In this document: positions 36,080-47,845 of the stretch, in pieces
Layout of the letters: every line of letters begins with the position of its first letter
Position numbering within the stretch: position 1 is the first letter of the stretch
DNA from: Owenia fusiformis
Lineage: Eukaryota > Annelida > Polychaeta > Sabellida > Oweniidae
DNA: 64,000 bases
NCBI GenBank assembly: GCA_903813345.2
Contig: CAIIXF020000005.1
Span: 13,085,375 to 13,149,374, forward strand
Direction: 5' to 3'
Notes under the pieces: model-generated
Databases searched by the model: none
What the model saw: only the letters and a program-made list of their open reading frames with translations
What the model was told of the DNA's origin: nothing
Position numbers and translations under genes: made by a program

Positions 36080-36296
36080 TGGCATTTTTTATAAAGCCCC
36101 ACCTAAACTATTATGTTAATCAGGATTATGAGCCTACTGCTCATATGCTTGTTCGAGTCTTTTCAGCTACGGCTTAGGCGATCCTAGTAAGTATCGGAAC
36201 GGCGCAGAAGATTTTAAAACTCCCTTAAGGCAAAAAAACTAAATATGTGTCAGTTCTGATATTAGTTTACTAGAAAAAATTTTATAAGGAAGATAA
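36080..36296 (+). repeat. 215-bp direct duplication, copy 1
   Basis: GCATTTTTTATAAAGCCCCA through CTAGAAAAAATTTTATAA is repeated at 36,605-36,818 with about 97% identity, 525 bp away. TATAAAG near the left end and GGCTTAGGCGATCC in the middle are notable words. The high identity points to a recent duplication. Confidence 0.85.
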
Positions 36297-36604
36297 ATTA
36301 CCATTATTTAAAATAATGGATTTATATTGCAATATAATTTGAGGGGAGTTTAGTCTTTTGTGCCAGTTTCATACTTTCAAACTTGCCGCCAGAAATATAG
36401 GAAGGCTGTCAACCAATCAAAGGGCTAGAAAGTTTCAGAAGTAGGTCAACTAAATAGCGTCCCCTAGATTCTCGCCGAAAACTTTGTGTGTTCGCCACTG
36501 GTATTTTCTGCAATAATATACGATTCATCGACGATTGGTAAGTCAATTTTGCTTTCCCTCCTTCCTCCCCTTAATCTTCCTCCAACGAGGCAAGGTTTCG
36601 CTGG
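36297..36604 (+). other. Spacer between duplicates; possible non-coding first exon
   Basis: Contains CCAATCAAAGG and a good donor, GATTGGTAAGTCAA, at about 36,535 after a GC-richer run. This resembles an untranslated first exon, but nothing downstream confirms splicing. Confidence 0.25.
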
Positions 36605-36818
36605 GCATTTTTTATAAAGCCCCACCTAAACTATTATGTTAATCAGGATTATGAGCCTACTGCTCATATGCTTGTTCGAGTCTTTTCAGCTACGGCTTAG
36701 GCGATCCTAGTAAGTATCGGAACGGCGCAGAAGATTTTAAAACTCCCTTAAGGCAATAAAACTAAATATGTGTCAGTTCTGATATAAGATTACTAGAAAA
36801 AAATTTATAAGAAAGATA
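36605..36818 (+). repeat. 215-bp direct duplication, copy 2
   Basis: Second copy of the 36,080-36,296 unit. Similarity stops at GATAAA, exactly where foldback element C begins, so this copy abuts that element's left end. Confidence 0.85.
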
Positions 36819-39431
36819 AAACGTATAATATTGATGGAAACGTAACTTGACTTTATTTCCAATGACTCCAAATTTTGCGAATCTTTTTCCTCAATTACAA
36901 TAGGTATAAAATTGATGATACATTTTCTGAAAATCGTTATTCCCATGTAAACCAATGGGAAATGTGGAGGTTCGGGGCAAATCAGAAATTCAGTAATACT
37001 CTAAGAGCGAGGAGGAAATTCTTAATAAATGGTGTATAGTTGGTTTGGCAGCATTTTCAGTCAGAGGGAAGTCTTGGATGAAAATTCTACCGAGGTGATA
37101 GCTTCACAGAGTGGTACATAATTCTTTTTTCAGGGGTTAGCCCCCCACCCCCCAAAAACACCCCACCCCGGGAAAATAATTTTTTCATTCTCAATAACTT
37201 TAGATATCTTGATGTTTGTAAGTTACATACATAAACATTATATATATGAATCATTTGCAAAATAAATAATGCCAATCACTCCAACAGAATTTGAAAAATA
37301 GTACAAAGTATGTACCCCAAGGGGCAAATTCGTGACCCATTTTCTTACTATTTAGAGCCTCAGTTTTCAATCAGACACTGGAAGACATTGGAAAAATTCT
37401 TGTGAAGTGCCCAGTAGCAGCACTATAAGCTCTAAAAGTTTCAAACTAATTGAATCAGTAGGAACCGAGGAAAAAATTGTTGATTTTTTGAAAAATTTGA
37501 CATTTTTGAGAGGGGTGATTTTGTGTATGACTATAGCTGATGCCTATGGTTTCTAGATCTATCCCTCTTTGATGATAAATATGGTTTTGAAGTATGGAAC
37601 GAAGATGTAAAAAATAATTAAAATGGGTTTTAAGGAAGTTTAAAATTTTAAACAAGTTCTAAATTCGATGAATTGTACAATATCAGCTCTGAATTTTTTA
37701 CATCTGTCCCCCTTTGATGATTTTTATGGGTTTATAGTGTGGGACTAATATGTACAAAATAATTTAGATGGTTTTTAAGAAGGTTTAAGGATTTTAACAA
37801 GTCCAAAATTTGAAGAATTGTTCAATATCACGTCTGAATTTACAAATTTCAGGTAAGACCTTGGATGAGCCTTAGATTTTTTACATTTGTCCCTCTTTGA
37901 TGATATGGTTTTGTAGTGTGTAACTAATACGTAAAAAATAATTAAGATGGTTTTTAAGAAGGTTTAAGGATTTTAACAAGTCCAAAATTTGAAGAATTGT
38001 ATAATATCAGGTCTGAATTTACAAATTTCAGGTAAGACTTTTGGTGAGCCGTATACTTTTTACATCTGTCCCTCTTTGATGATATGTATGGTTTTGTAGT
38101 GTGGAACTAAAATGTAAAAAAAATAATTAAGATGGATTTTAAGTAGGTTTAAGGATTTTCTCATGTTCCGAATCTTGGCGAATTGTACAATATTAGGTCT
38201 GCAATTAACACATTTCAAGTATAACCTTTGTTGGCCCTAATGTTTTTAATATCTATCCCTTTTTGAATATATATATGGTTTAGTAGTGTGGAACTAAGAG
38301 GTAAAACATAATTAAGATGGGTTTTAAGGAGGTTTAAGGTTTTAAACAAGTTCAAAACTTGACAAATTGAACAATAACAGATCTGAAATAAACAAATTTC
38401 AGGTATAGCGTTGGATAAGCCTTATGTTTTTAACATATATCTCTCTATGATAACATATATGGTTTTGGAGTATGAAACTAAGATATAAAACATAATTTAG
38501 ATGGGTTTTAAGGAGGTTTCAGGTTTTAAACAAGTTCAAAACTTGACAAATTGTACAATAACAGATCTGAAATAAACAAATTTCAGGTATAGCGTTGGAT
38601 AAGCCTTATGTTTTAAACATATATCTCTCTATGATAACATATATGGTTTTGTAGTATGAAACTAAGATGTAAAACATAATTTAGATGGGTTTAAAGGAAG
38701 TTTTAGGTTTTAAAGAGGTTCAAAACTTGACAAATTGTGCAATATTAGGTCTGAAATTAAAGATCAAGGTGATTGGGGGTAGAGGGGCAAAGTTATGACA
38801 GTCCAATAAAAATGACATTTATAAAATAGCTTGTTTTCCATGGCCTAATTTATAAAAATGGAAAATTATGATAATTTCTACACAATTATTTAGCAATAAG
38901 TAAAAAGTAAATAAAAACCACCTTACAATCCCAAATTCCTAAATTTTGTTTTACATTTTAGTTCCACAATACAAAACCATGTAAATAATCAAAGAGGTTA
39001 AGAATTTCAGACCTAATATTGTACAATTTGTCAAGTTTTGAACTTCTTTAAAACCTTAAACTTCCTTAAAACCCATTTAAATTATGTTTTACATGTTAGT
39101 TCCATACTACTTAACCATATATATCATCATAGAAAGATATATACTTGAAATTCGTTAATGTCAGATATGATATTGTACAATTTGTCAAGTTTTGAACTTC
39201 TTTAAAACTTTAAACTTCCTTAAAACCCATTTAAATTATGTTTTACATGTTAGTTCCATACTACTTAACCATATATATCATCATAGAAAGATATATACCT
39301 GAAATTCGTTAATGTCAGATATGATATTGTACAATTATATTTGTCAAGTTTTGAACAGGTTTAAAACCTTAAACCTCCTTAAAACCCATCTAAATTATGT
39401 TTTACATCTTACTTTCATACTACAAAACCAT

Positions 39432-39780
39432 ATACAGGGTGTTTCATATTGACAGCCCCCCCCCCCCATCAACCTCCGATCCTAAATAGCATACCAACAT
39501 ATGTTATATATCATACGAAAGCTTGTTCAATTCTGGACTTATTGAAACAAATTTGAATAAGCTCAACAGTCTTTACAACTTCCTACATATCTCTAGAAAA
39601 GGTACCCATTTTACTTTTAACATTGAATCTGAAAACCACTTTTTTCCAAAATTAGCCATGTGCTCTGCAAACAGCTATGATAACCATGCCTTCATTCCTC
39701 TCTTTAAATCCATTAGGAATAATAGCCACAAAGCATGCAAACTGAGGGTGTAGTGACTATCAAAAATAAGATGACATTTT
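39432..39780 (+). repeat. Fragment with a CAGGGTGTTTCATATTGACA mariner-like end
   Basis: TA then CAGGGTGTTTCATATTGACA at 39,434 looks like a left terminal repeat of a Tc1/mariner-type element. The matching right end is not found nearby. The following 77-codon ORF (39,523-39,753) has no recognisable motif. It interrupts the ~180-bp tandem repeats of foldback element C. Confidence 0.4.
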
Positions 39781-39965
39781 TGTTCCCATAGACCAGTTTT
39801 AACTTGTTTAAACCTTAAACTTCTTTAAAACCTGTTTAATTTATGTTTAACATCTTAGATCAACACTACTAAAGCATATGTGTCATCAAAAATGGATACA
39901 AGTAAAAACATAAGGCTCACCGTAATACCTCAAATTCATTAATATCAGCTCTGATATTGTACAAC

Positions 39966-40036
39966 GCCCCGTACGGGAATCGAACCCAGGACCTTCCGCT
40001 CTCAGAGTCAGACGCTTTACCCCTGAGCCATAAAGG
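39966..40036 (-). other. tRNA-like sequence (Pol III A and B boxes), LTR copy 2
   Basis: Read on the minus strand, TGGCTCAGGGG (40,030-40,020) fits the A box and GGTTCGATTCC (39,986-39,976) fits the B box at tRNA spacing. Ends GCC...GGGGC could pair as an acceptor-like stem. The anticodon arm is irregular, so this is a tRNA-derived promoter rather than a working tRNA. Confidence 0.6.
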
Positions 40037-40243
40037 CTAGCCACTACAGCTGAGACTGTAGTAGCGACTTGCTATCGAAGGTCATTACACCATCCCCCCT
40101 AGAAGACGACTTCCCGTCGTAACTGATTCACAAGGGCAATCCCACTTCTGACACCAATGTAACGACCCTTGGGCACGCTCGTCGGGGAGCTGTAGTGTAC
40201 CGAGCCAGATACTAGACTCGAAAGAGAATGTGCCAAATTCAAT

Positions 40244-40312
40244 GCCCCGTACGGGAATCGAACCCAGGACCTTCCGCTCTCAGTCAGACGCTCTACCCCT
40301 GAGCCATAAAGG
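40244..40312 (-). other. tRNA-like sequence, LTR copy 1
   Basis: Same A-box (40,306-40,296) and B-box arrangement as in the other LTR-like repeat. Its presence in both copies shows that it belongs to the LTR and is not an independent tRNA gene. Confidence 0.6.
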
Positions 40313-40406
40313 CTAGCCACTACAGCTGAGACTGTTGTAGCGACTTGCTATCGAAGGTCATTACATTTAAAACGTTAAGTTTCTTTAAAACCCATCCAAA
40401 TTATGT

Positions 40407-41743
40407 TATGATACGACGTCAGATACTGTACATCGCGGCATTTTACTGCATTTTTAATGCGTACTTACTTTTAAAACCGCAATATCTCGACAGCAAAATC
40501 ATATTTTTCTACAATTTTTCGTCATCAGTTGAACACGTATGTCCATGAAATATTTTGCCTATCAGAATTCCAAATAACTGATTTGGGACTTTTTAAATGA
40601 GAATCACGCAAGCCGTATTATGCGACTTTCTATGCTAAAACCGGTTGTCGACTGTAACATTTTGAAGAAAAGTGATTTTAATTTTAAACGAAAAATGAAG
40701 ATAACTTTTTCATTTCCCAACGGATCTTTCTCAAATTTTCACAATATTTAAATTCACCATTTTGGAAAAGACAAACAGATTCTGTGTGATGATGTCATAA
40801 TATAACGATGCTAACTTAACGCTTATATTTATGCAAAAAAAGTGTCGACAGGCAGAATTTCGTACCAACAAGATATATATTTTGATCAATTAAACATTAA
40901 ATCGTTTGAAAGGTGAATTATTCTTTTTTGATTCCTGAAAGGCATATCATATTCTATATTTTTATCAAAAAACTATATCATTTCGATTAAAATTCAGTCT
41001 GTAAGAAGTATAAATTGAAAGAAATATGAAGTGAAGCCATGTGAAAAATTCACAAAATTACGTTTCATTTTTTGAGTTCAAATATTTCTAATTAAGGGAT
41101 AAACATTCAAAACTTTCCAATGTTTCAGCATGTTATTTTAAATATACCCCTTACTACATACAATTAATTTTATTTAATTTGAACGAGTATATATTGAGAT
41201 AGACATAGTTTTATCACCGCAACCCCAAGTGAAGCCTTTATTACAAAATAAGACGTTACGCCGTTAGCGTATTATATGTTCTCCTTTATTATTCATTGCT
41301 TTAAATAAATAAAACTAAATATTCGAGTTAAAATAAATTACAAATAATGCATTTAACAATCCTTAATATCTTCCCGTCTGTGTTTATCAGTTGAATATGA
41401 CAAGGGGCATTGTGAAAGAGTCTAGAAAGACGGTGCGACAACGAAAGCGCAGGGCCGAAAAGCGCGACAAAGAAGAAAACGGGTAGGGTTTGAAATGTCT
41501 ACTTTCTGGTGATACTAATTCTGTATATCGTGACACAACCTTTTTGAATATAGAATTGTATTGAAGCGCACATTAATCTGAACAAAACTTGAAGTTTTTA
41601 AGAAGATTCCACGAATATTAAAACGTTTGCAATTACTTGGAGGAGCATTGCGCATATTTATCGCGTAAATCTTTGCATTTTGTCGGTAAAATAAACAATT
41701 ACACTGTTACGCCGTGATGTACAGTATCTGACGTCGTATCTAT
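40407..41743. mobile_element. 1.33 kb inverted-repeat element with GATACGACGTCAGATACTG ends
   Basis: GATACGACGTCAGATACTGT at 40,410 is mirrored by ACAGTATCTGACGTCGTATC ending at 41,740; similarity continues about 27 bp. TAT on both sides may be a 3-bp target duplication. It sits between fragments of the foldback-C tandem repeat. The interior is unique in the window and holds an exon-like basic ORF at 41,397-41,486. Confidence 0.7.
41391..41486 (+). CDS. Exon-like basic 29-codon ORF
   Basis: A pyrimidine-rich acceptor (TTCCCGTCTGTGTTTATCAG, ending 41,390) precedes an ATG at 41,397. The 29 codons read MTRGIVKESRKTV, then RQRKRRAEKRDKEENG: strongly basic, then acidic. The frame closes at 41,484, but a GTAGGG donor lies just before, at 41,483. 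It could therefore be one exon of a spliced transposon or host gene. The local GC rise and codon pattern set it off from its AT-rich surroundings. No partner exon was identified. Confidence 0.3.
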   Translation: MNMTRGIVKESRKTVRQRKRRAEKRDKEENG

Positions 41744-42504
41744 ACATATTTCCACACAACTAAACCAAATATATCATGAAAAAGGGATAGTGTAAAAACA
41801 TATGGGCCAACCAAGGCTATACTTGAAATTCATTCATTGCAGACCTGATATTGTACAATTCTTCAAATTGTTAAAATCCTTAAACTTTCTTAAAATGCAC
41901 CTAGATTATTTTTTACATCTTAGTTACACACTACAAAACCATACATATCATCAAAGATGTCATCATCAGATGTAACAAGAAAATCGAGTGAAAATGACAC
42001 TAGAAAAATACGAAGGCCATAATGCTATTTTGACAAAACTGATCCACTTTTTATGAAAATACCACAGAGAAAGACAATGAACAAACTACATGTAACTGCT
42101 TGTTTTCTGTTGGTTAGGTAACATATTAATGACGTCACAAATTAAAATATAATAAACACTGTGATGTGTGCCGTTTAGCTTTCTTGTCTGTTTAGTTGAT
42201 AGGGCAATAAGTAACTGACGTCATAGTTTATGTTATATTACGTCATATCTTCATCACAAACTCAACATATGACGTCGTGATCGTTGCTTTGATGATTTAC
42301 CATATAAGGTAATAATGGCGGACTTTTGGTCACGTGAATGGTCGACAGTCGGTCCATAGAACGAATGGCTCCGCCCACTTCGTGGGGGGCCTTCGTAAAA
42401 AAAATATAAGGCTCATCCAAGGTCTTACCTAAAATTTGTAAATTCAGACCTGATATTATACAATTCTTCAACTTTTGAACTTGTTCGAATCCTTAAACCT
42501 TCTT

Positions 42505-43224
42505 AAAAGGAGGAGGGAAGTTAGCGCAACAGATTTTGGACAGTCATATGTTTGATTTTGGCCATTTTCTAGGGATTTAAACAGGTGCATATGTTAGGCC
42601 AATGCATTACCTCCAGGAAAATAACTTCTAACGATTATAAAATAAGTTCGACTTTGAGACAGGATAGATGCAAACAACCCAACCACATGTTTTTTTTCTG
42701 AAATGTTTTCCTGATTTTCAACCCCTTCCATCCCTGCTTTTTTAATTGTTCTTGCATCAATATGTTGTGTTTTGACACACAGTTAATCCACTAAAAGGAA
42801 TAAGTGATTCCTTTTAGATAAAGTGGAAAACAATATTTCCCATGTTATTTTCCCATAGGGAAAATCATTGCTTTCAGCTAAGTTTGGTCACCCATAATGG
42901 GTATCTTTAAAACCCCTAGAGGAATCACTTATTCCTTTGAAGTGGTTAACTATGTGTCAAAACGCAACATATTGATGCAAGAAAGATTAAAAAAGCAGGG
43001 ATGGAAGGGGTCGAAAATCAGGAAAACATTTCAGAAAAAACATGTGGGTGGGTTGTTTGCATCTACCCTGTCTCAAAGTCGAAATTATTTTATCATCTCT
43101 AGAGGTGATTTTCCTGGAGGTAATGCATTGGCCTAACATATGTAATTGTTTAAATCCTCAGAAAATGGCCAAAATCAAACATATGACTGTCCAAAATCCG
43201 TGGCGCTAATTTCCCTCCTCCTTT
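42505..43224. mobile_element. Palindromic MITE with AAGGAGGAGGGAA ends
   Basis: Left GGAGGAGGGAAGTTAGCGC and right GCGCTAATTTCCCTCCTCC are inverted. Mirrored blocks continue almost to the centre (near 42,865), including CAGTCATATGTTTGATTTTG and GGAATAAGTGATTCCTTT. TTAA lies at or beside both borders, but an extra A makes the exact duplication uncertain. It is inserted in a ~180-bp repeat of foldback element C. Confidence 0.75.
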
Positions 43225-45060
43225 AACTATAATTTACATCTTAGTTCTATACCATAAAACCATAACTATCATCAAAGAGGAAAAGATGATAAAAACAAAA
43301 GAGCCATTTAAGGTCTTACCTTAAATTCATAAATTCAGACCTGATATTGTACAATTTTCAAATTTTGAACTTGTTAAATTCCTTAAACCTTCTTAAAATT
43401 CATCTGAATTATATTTTATATCTTAGTTCCTTACTATAAAACCATAAATATCATCAAAGAGGAACAGATGTAGAAAACAAAAGGGACGTCCAAGGTCATA
43501 CCTGAAATTCGAAAATTCAGCCCTGATATTATACAATTCTTCAAATAATGAACTTGTTAAATCCTTAAACCTACTTAGAATTCATCTTTTAATTATATTT
43601 TACATCTTAGTTCCACACTATAAAACCATAAATATCATAAAAGCGGGAAAGATGTAAAAAAGATAATTGTTGTCCAAGGTCATACCTGAAATTCATAAAT
43701 TCAGACCTGATATTGTACAATTCTTCGAATTTTGAACTTGTTAAAATCCTTAAACCTTCTTAAAAACCATCTTAATTATTTTGTACATCTTAGTCCCACA
43801 CTACAAAACCATAAATATCATCAAAGGGGGAAAGATGTAAAAAATCTAAGGCTCATCCAAGGTCTTACCTAAAATTCGTAAATTCAGAGCTGATATTATA
43901 CAATTCTTCGAATTTTGAACTTGTTTAAAAGTTTAAACTTCCTTAAGACCCATTTTAATTATTTTTTACATCTTAGTTCCATACTTGAAAACCATATTTA
44001 TCATCAAAGAGGGATAGATCTAGAAACCATAGGCATCAGCTATAGTCATACACAAAATCACCCCTCTCAAAAATGTCAAATTTTTCGAAAAATCAACAAT
44101 TTTTTCCTCGGTTCCTACTGATTTAATTAGTTTGAAACTTTCAGGGCTTATAGTGCTGCTACTGGGCACTTCACAAGAATTTTTCCAATGTCTTCCAGTG
44201 TCTGATTGAAAACTGAGGCTCTAAATAGTAAGAAAATGGGTCACGAATTTGCCCCCTGGGGTACATACTTTGTACTATTTTTCAAATTCTGTAGGAGTGA
44301 TTGGCATTATTTATTTTGCAAATGATTCATATATATAATGTTTATGTATGTAACTTACAAACATCAAGATATCTAAGGTTATTGAGAATGAAAAAATTAT
44401 TTTCCCAGGGTGGGGTGTTTTTTGGGGTGGGGGGCTAATCCCTGAAAAAAAAGAATTATGTACCACTCTGTGAGGCTATCACCTCGGTAGAATTTTCATC
44501 CAAGACTTCCCTCTAACTGAAAATGCTGCCAAACCAACTATACTCCATTTATTAAGAATTTTCCTCCTCGCTCTTAGAGTATAAATGATTCAGCAAAAAA
44601 TATTTTTATATAGAAAATTAAATTGTCTAACTTTTTTGTACACTAAGTGTTTAGTTTATTTGATGAATACTAAAGTTACAGCGCTTCAAAGTCATTTTTT
44701 TAATACTTTTTTTTCGCCTCCTGTGTTATTTCAATGGGAGAGTTTTTTTTGAAAAACAATTTTGATTTTAAAGCCCTATACAACTTTGTTTAACCTGAAG
44801 AAACATATTATTTTTTGCTAAATAAAATCAGCAAATTCAATTGACCTACCTACCTCGTATTTTTTGCAAGGACTCGGATGGATGGATATTCTGTCATATG
44901 ACTTGCGGAAAACCTACCATTTCCCATTGGTTAAATGTCGATTTCAAAAATTCATCAAATTTATCATAAATTTTCGACTTATTGTAATAGAGGAAAAAAA
45001 TTGAGAAAATTTGGAGGTAAGTCAATTTACGTTTCCATCAATAGTATAAGTATTTTCATC

Positions 45061-47845
45061 GCAGGTTAAGTAAATAAATATTCAAAGGTAAAGAGGCTTT
45101 AACACGTAGTTCAATGGGGGGGGGGGCTAAGGTTACTAAACGTATGGAGGGGAGTGTAAGCTTTAATAAAAATAATTGTAAAAAATCCAAGATGACCGTA
45201 CGATGCCAACGAGAGGCTGATGATAATCGGACGAAGACCATACGGGAGACGGTCCGGTAGGTCCCGACTAGTTTTTGTTGAGAAACAATCGCTAAGACAT
45301 GGCAACTTTTATACCTTAAGATCGACCGGTGTCAGTCGGTTTTTGCACCAAAAAATCATCAGCCGAGCGAGCCAATGCATTACTAAACCCTTTCCTGTAT
45401 TGGTCATCAATACATGTTAGCATAGGTTGTTATTTAATAAGAAGGGTTTAAAACAATCGGATCTCTTCTCTTCTTTATAAACCATACTTAGCATTCAGAT
45501 AACATTGAATTACTCTTCTCTACTTGGGGCGCCGGGTACACGAACCCATCGAGAACTCCCTTTGTGTCCATAGAGATAGATGTAAATGGGGCAACCAGTT
45601 CCTGCATAATTTTCGTTAGAAGTTTTTATTCGAACATCGTACCAACAGCTCACTACAACATACAATGTACAATGTATAAAGTAAACTTCATGCGTTGATA
45701 AATTATAAATTATAAATGATATCGCCTCGACTACCCAGCCCGTCATAGTTGAGCCAGGTTGACCAGGTCGGTGTAAATTAAGTTGGGACTACATTTATTT
45801 TTGAAAACTACTTTTTCTATTCAGCGGAAGTGACGTATTAGGGCATTTTGGCTTAATAGCCAAATGGTTGGATGATTTCTGGCTTGAAATTGCGATTTTC
45901 CAATTTAGTAGAGTTTTTAAAGTAGTGTCGAATCAACGTCGTGTGTTGATTACTTTCATGAGTACACACATAAATATGAGGCTGTCCAAGATGAAAAAGT
46001 CTGACGCAACATTAGAAAAACAATAAACAAGATGAAAGACGGCGCCTTATCCTTTTCAAAGCGATTTGTGCTGTTCGTGCTGTATGTGATGAGTAATTTG
46101 AGGTTGAAGTTGAGAAAATTCAACTATTGGATAATGGCCGATGACCTTGACATTGATCGATGCCAACATTGAAAATGTCTTTTTTTCTGACATTGTAACT
46201 GACTGTATAATTCATAATCAGCGGTCAAATTCTCTATGTCCCTGTGTAAAGTTTTAAAATATGTTTTTATCATGCATTTACTATTTGCCATGACTTTAAA
46301 AGTTATTTTTGAGATTTTTTTTTGAAAAAGTTTAAAATCTTTTTATCACCAATGCAAAGATTGAACAAAGGACACACTATTTCAATAATAAAATGCCATA
46401 TTTAATGTGACTCTTCAATGTTTTAGCATATAAGAATTATTTTGCAACCTAAATGATATCAGTATCACTCACTCAGGTGGCAAAAACTTTTTAAAAAAAG
46501 TTTAAAACTTTTTTCTATGTCAATCTTTTCTAAATAAACTAAACTTCAAAAATAAAACAATGTTGATTGTCTAATGGTTAAAAGGAAAAATATTATGTTC
46601 TACATATTATTGTACCATTGGTTTCTATGAGAACTAAATTTTTGAAAAGCATTTTTCAATGAACCATTTTCATGCATTTCTCGCTTATTTCTAAACGATA
46701 TGTGTGACCTCTAAAAGTTAAAAATAAACTTACGATTTTCGAACAAAAGTCATTCAAAAACCACATTTTGAAAGAAAAAAAAGTTTCACATATCACACTT
46801 TGATAACATTGGGTAAGACTACAATATAAACCATAGTAGTTTATATGGGGGCATTAAGTGAAAAAAAATTCGGCCATTTTTTCATATTTTGTAATCACGA
46901 CATTAGCACACAGGTGAGTCGTAAATCGGCTGATAATGTTTATTCTCTTCTTGGCAATTCCAATGGAACTACCCAGGTATGACTTCTGTAAATTGGTAAG
47001 CTCGGAAGAGTTTTATTGTACTGAATGTCGTGATTGTCACGACAAAAGCCTCTAACTCCACAAGAAAACAAATGTTTTTTTTCAATCGGATGGTGTCATA
47101 TGCAAGAAAATGACTTATCTTTAAAATGACATAATGTAAATACCTTCGAATATAGTCACTACAGATACCAATGCGTGGAACAGTAGATTGCCTAGCATCG
47201 TTATCTTCCATATAACTGACGTCCACAGCCTTTGTATTATTCTAGTTTGCTATTTGAAAAGATGAAACATTAAAGTTATTACCTTGTATAAGAGTGAGTC
47301 AAGATAAAATATTAGTATTAGTATTCTTTTATAGACATGTGTAAATGTAAGTTATCTTGTAATTGTTGCTTTATATTACGGTACAGCATGTTATAATGTT
47401 TACAGAATTTTCACTGCGCATTTCTCTCCATCGATCGCGTAGTCTAGCTTTTCATCTGTAGTCAATGGTATGACTTCCGAATGTGAAGGATCCGTAGCAC
47501 ACTATAGCGCAGCAACATTTGAAGCAATATTTATGGAGGTGCATATTTCTTGATTCTTTTAAAATACCTTTTGCTGAAACTTCCGGCTTTCGGGTCGGAA
47601 AATGTCTTTCATCACAAGGGGTAAAAAACGTAAATATTTTGATTGGAACTTTTATACATTTTATAAGACACGGACTGTTATTCTAAGCATACGAACAAAA
47701 TATGGATTATCATAATGTAAAAATATACTATAATTTTACTGTAGATGTCGGTGTTTAATTAGTGTAATTACGCAAGTGTGTTTTTCAGATTTTGTTTGAT
47801 TTTTCAAATATCATGAGCCAAGCAGATACAACAAAATCGTGTGGA
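45061..47845. other. Largely unique non-coding stretch
   Basis: No repeat family shared with the rest of the window and no convincing gene. A G run sits at 45,116. A minus-strand frame at 46,969-47,226 (...YMEDNDARQSTVPRIG...) has a possible donor, but its upstream acceptor is poor; I leave it uncalled. Confidence 0.4.

Larger units (their letters stand above)
39965..40365 (-). mobile_element. TRIM-like miniature LTR retroelement with tRNA-type promoter in its LTR
   Basis: On the minus strand, a 208-bp LTR-like repeat (40,365-40,158) starts TGTAATGACC and ends GTCGTTACA. One base after it is TGGTGTCAGAAGTGGGAT, a primer-binding-site-like segment (40,156-40,139). A ~36-bp internal stretch leads to a purine-rich tract, CTAGGGGGGATGG (40,102-40,090). 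The second LTR then begins TGTAATGACC at 40,089. The layout LTR, PBS, tiny interior, PPT, LTR with no genes is that of a TRIM. It looks incomplete and is a fossil copy. The strong similarity of the repeated parts suggests moderate to young age. It is nested in the tandem repeats of foldback element C. Confidence 0.7.
36819..45060. mobile_element. Foldback element C (arms of ~180-bp tandem repeats, nested insertions)
   Basis: An 8.2 kb inverted-repeat structure. The left end TATTGATGGAAACGTAA (36,830) is mirrored by TTACGTTTCCATCAATA (45,027). Further blocks such as ACTCTAAGAGCGAGGAGGAA and GCCAATCACTCC are mirrored in order. Within each arm a unit of about 180 bp recurs many times (37,600-38,800; 38,950-39,430; 41,750-41,960; 43,230-44,010). 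Its markers are AATTGTACAATATCAG.TCTGAA, CTTTGATGAT.T.TATGGTTT and AACTAAGATGTAAAA. The middle carries at least three later insertions: a TRIM, a CGATACGACGTC-type element and a GGAGGAGGG-ended palindrome. No transposase was found. Confidence 0.75.

Noticed and set aside
39966-40312. Two functional tRNA genes
   Set aside because: A and B boxes are good, but the anticodon arms are irregular and both copies sit inside matching LTR-like repeats.
40099-40320. 73-codon minus-strand ORF resembling a tRNA read-through (VRFPYGALN)
   Set aside because: It is the TRIM LTR with its tRNA-like block translated; not a gene.
46969-47245. Minus-strand exon with AVDVSYMEDNDARQSTVPRIG text
   Set aside because: A GTATTT donor follows, but the upstream acceptor lacks a pyrimidine tract and no partner exon or family could be found.
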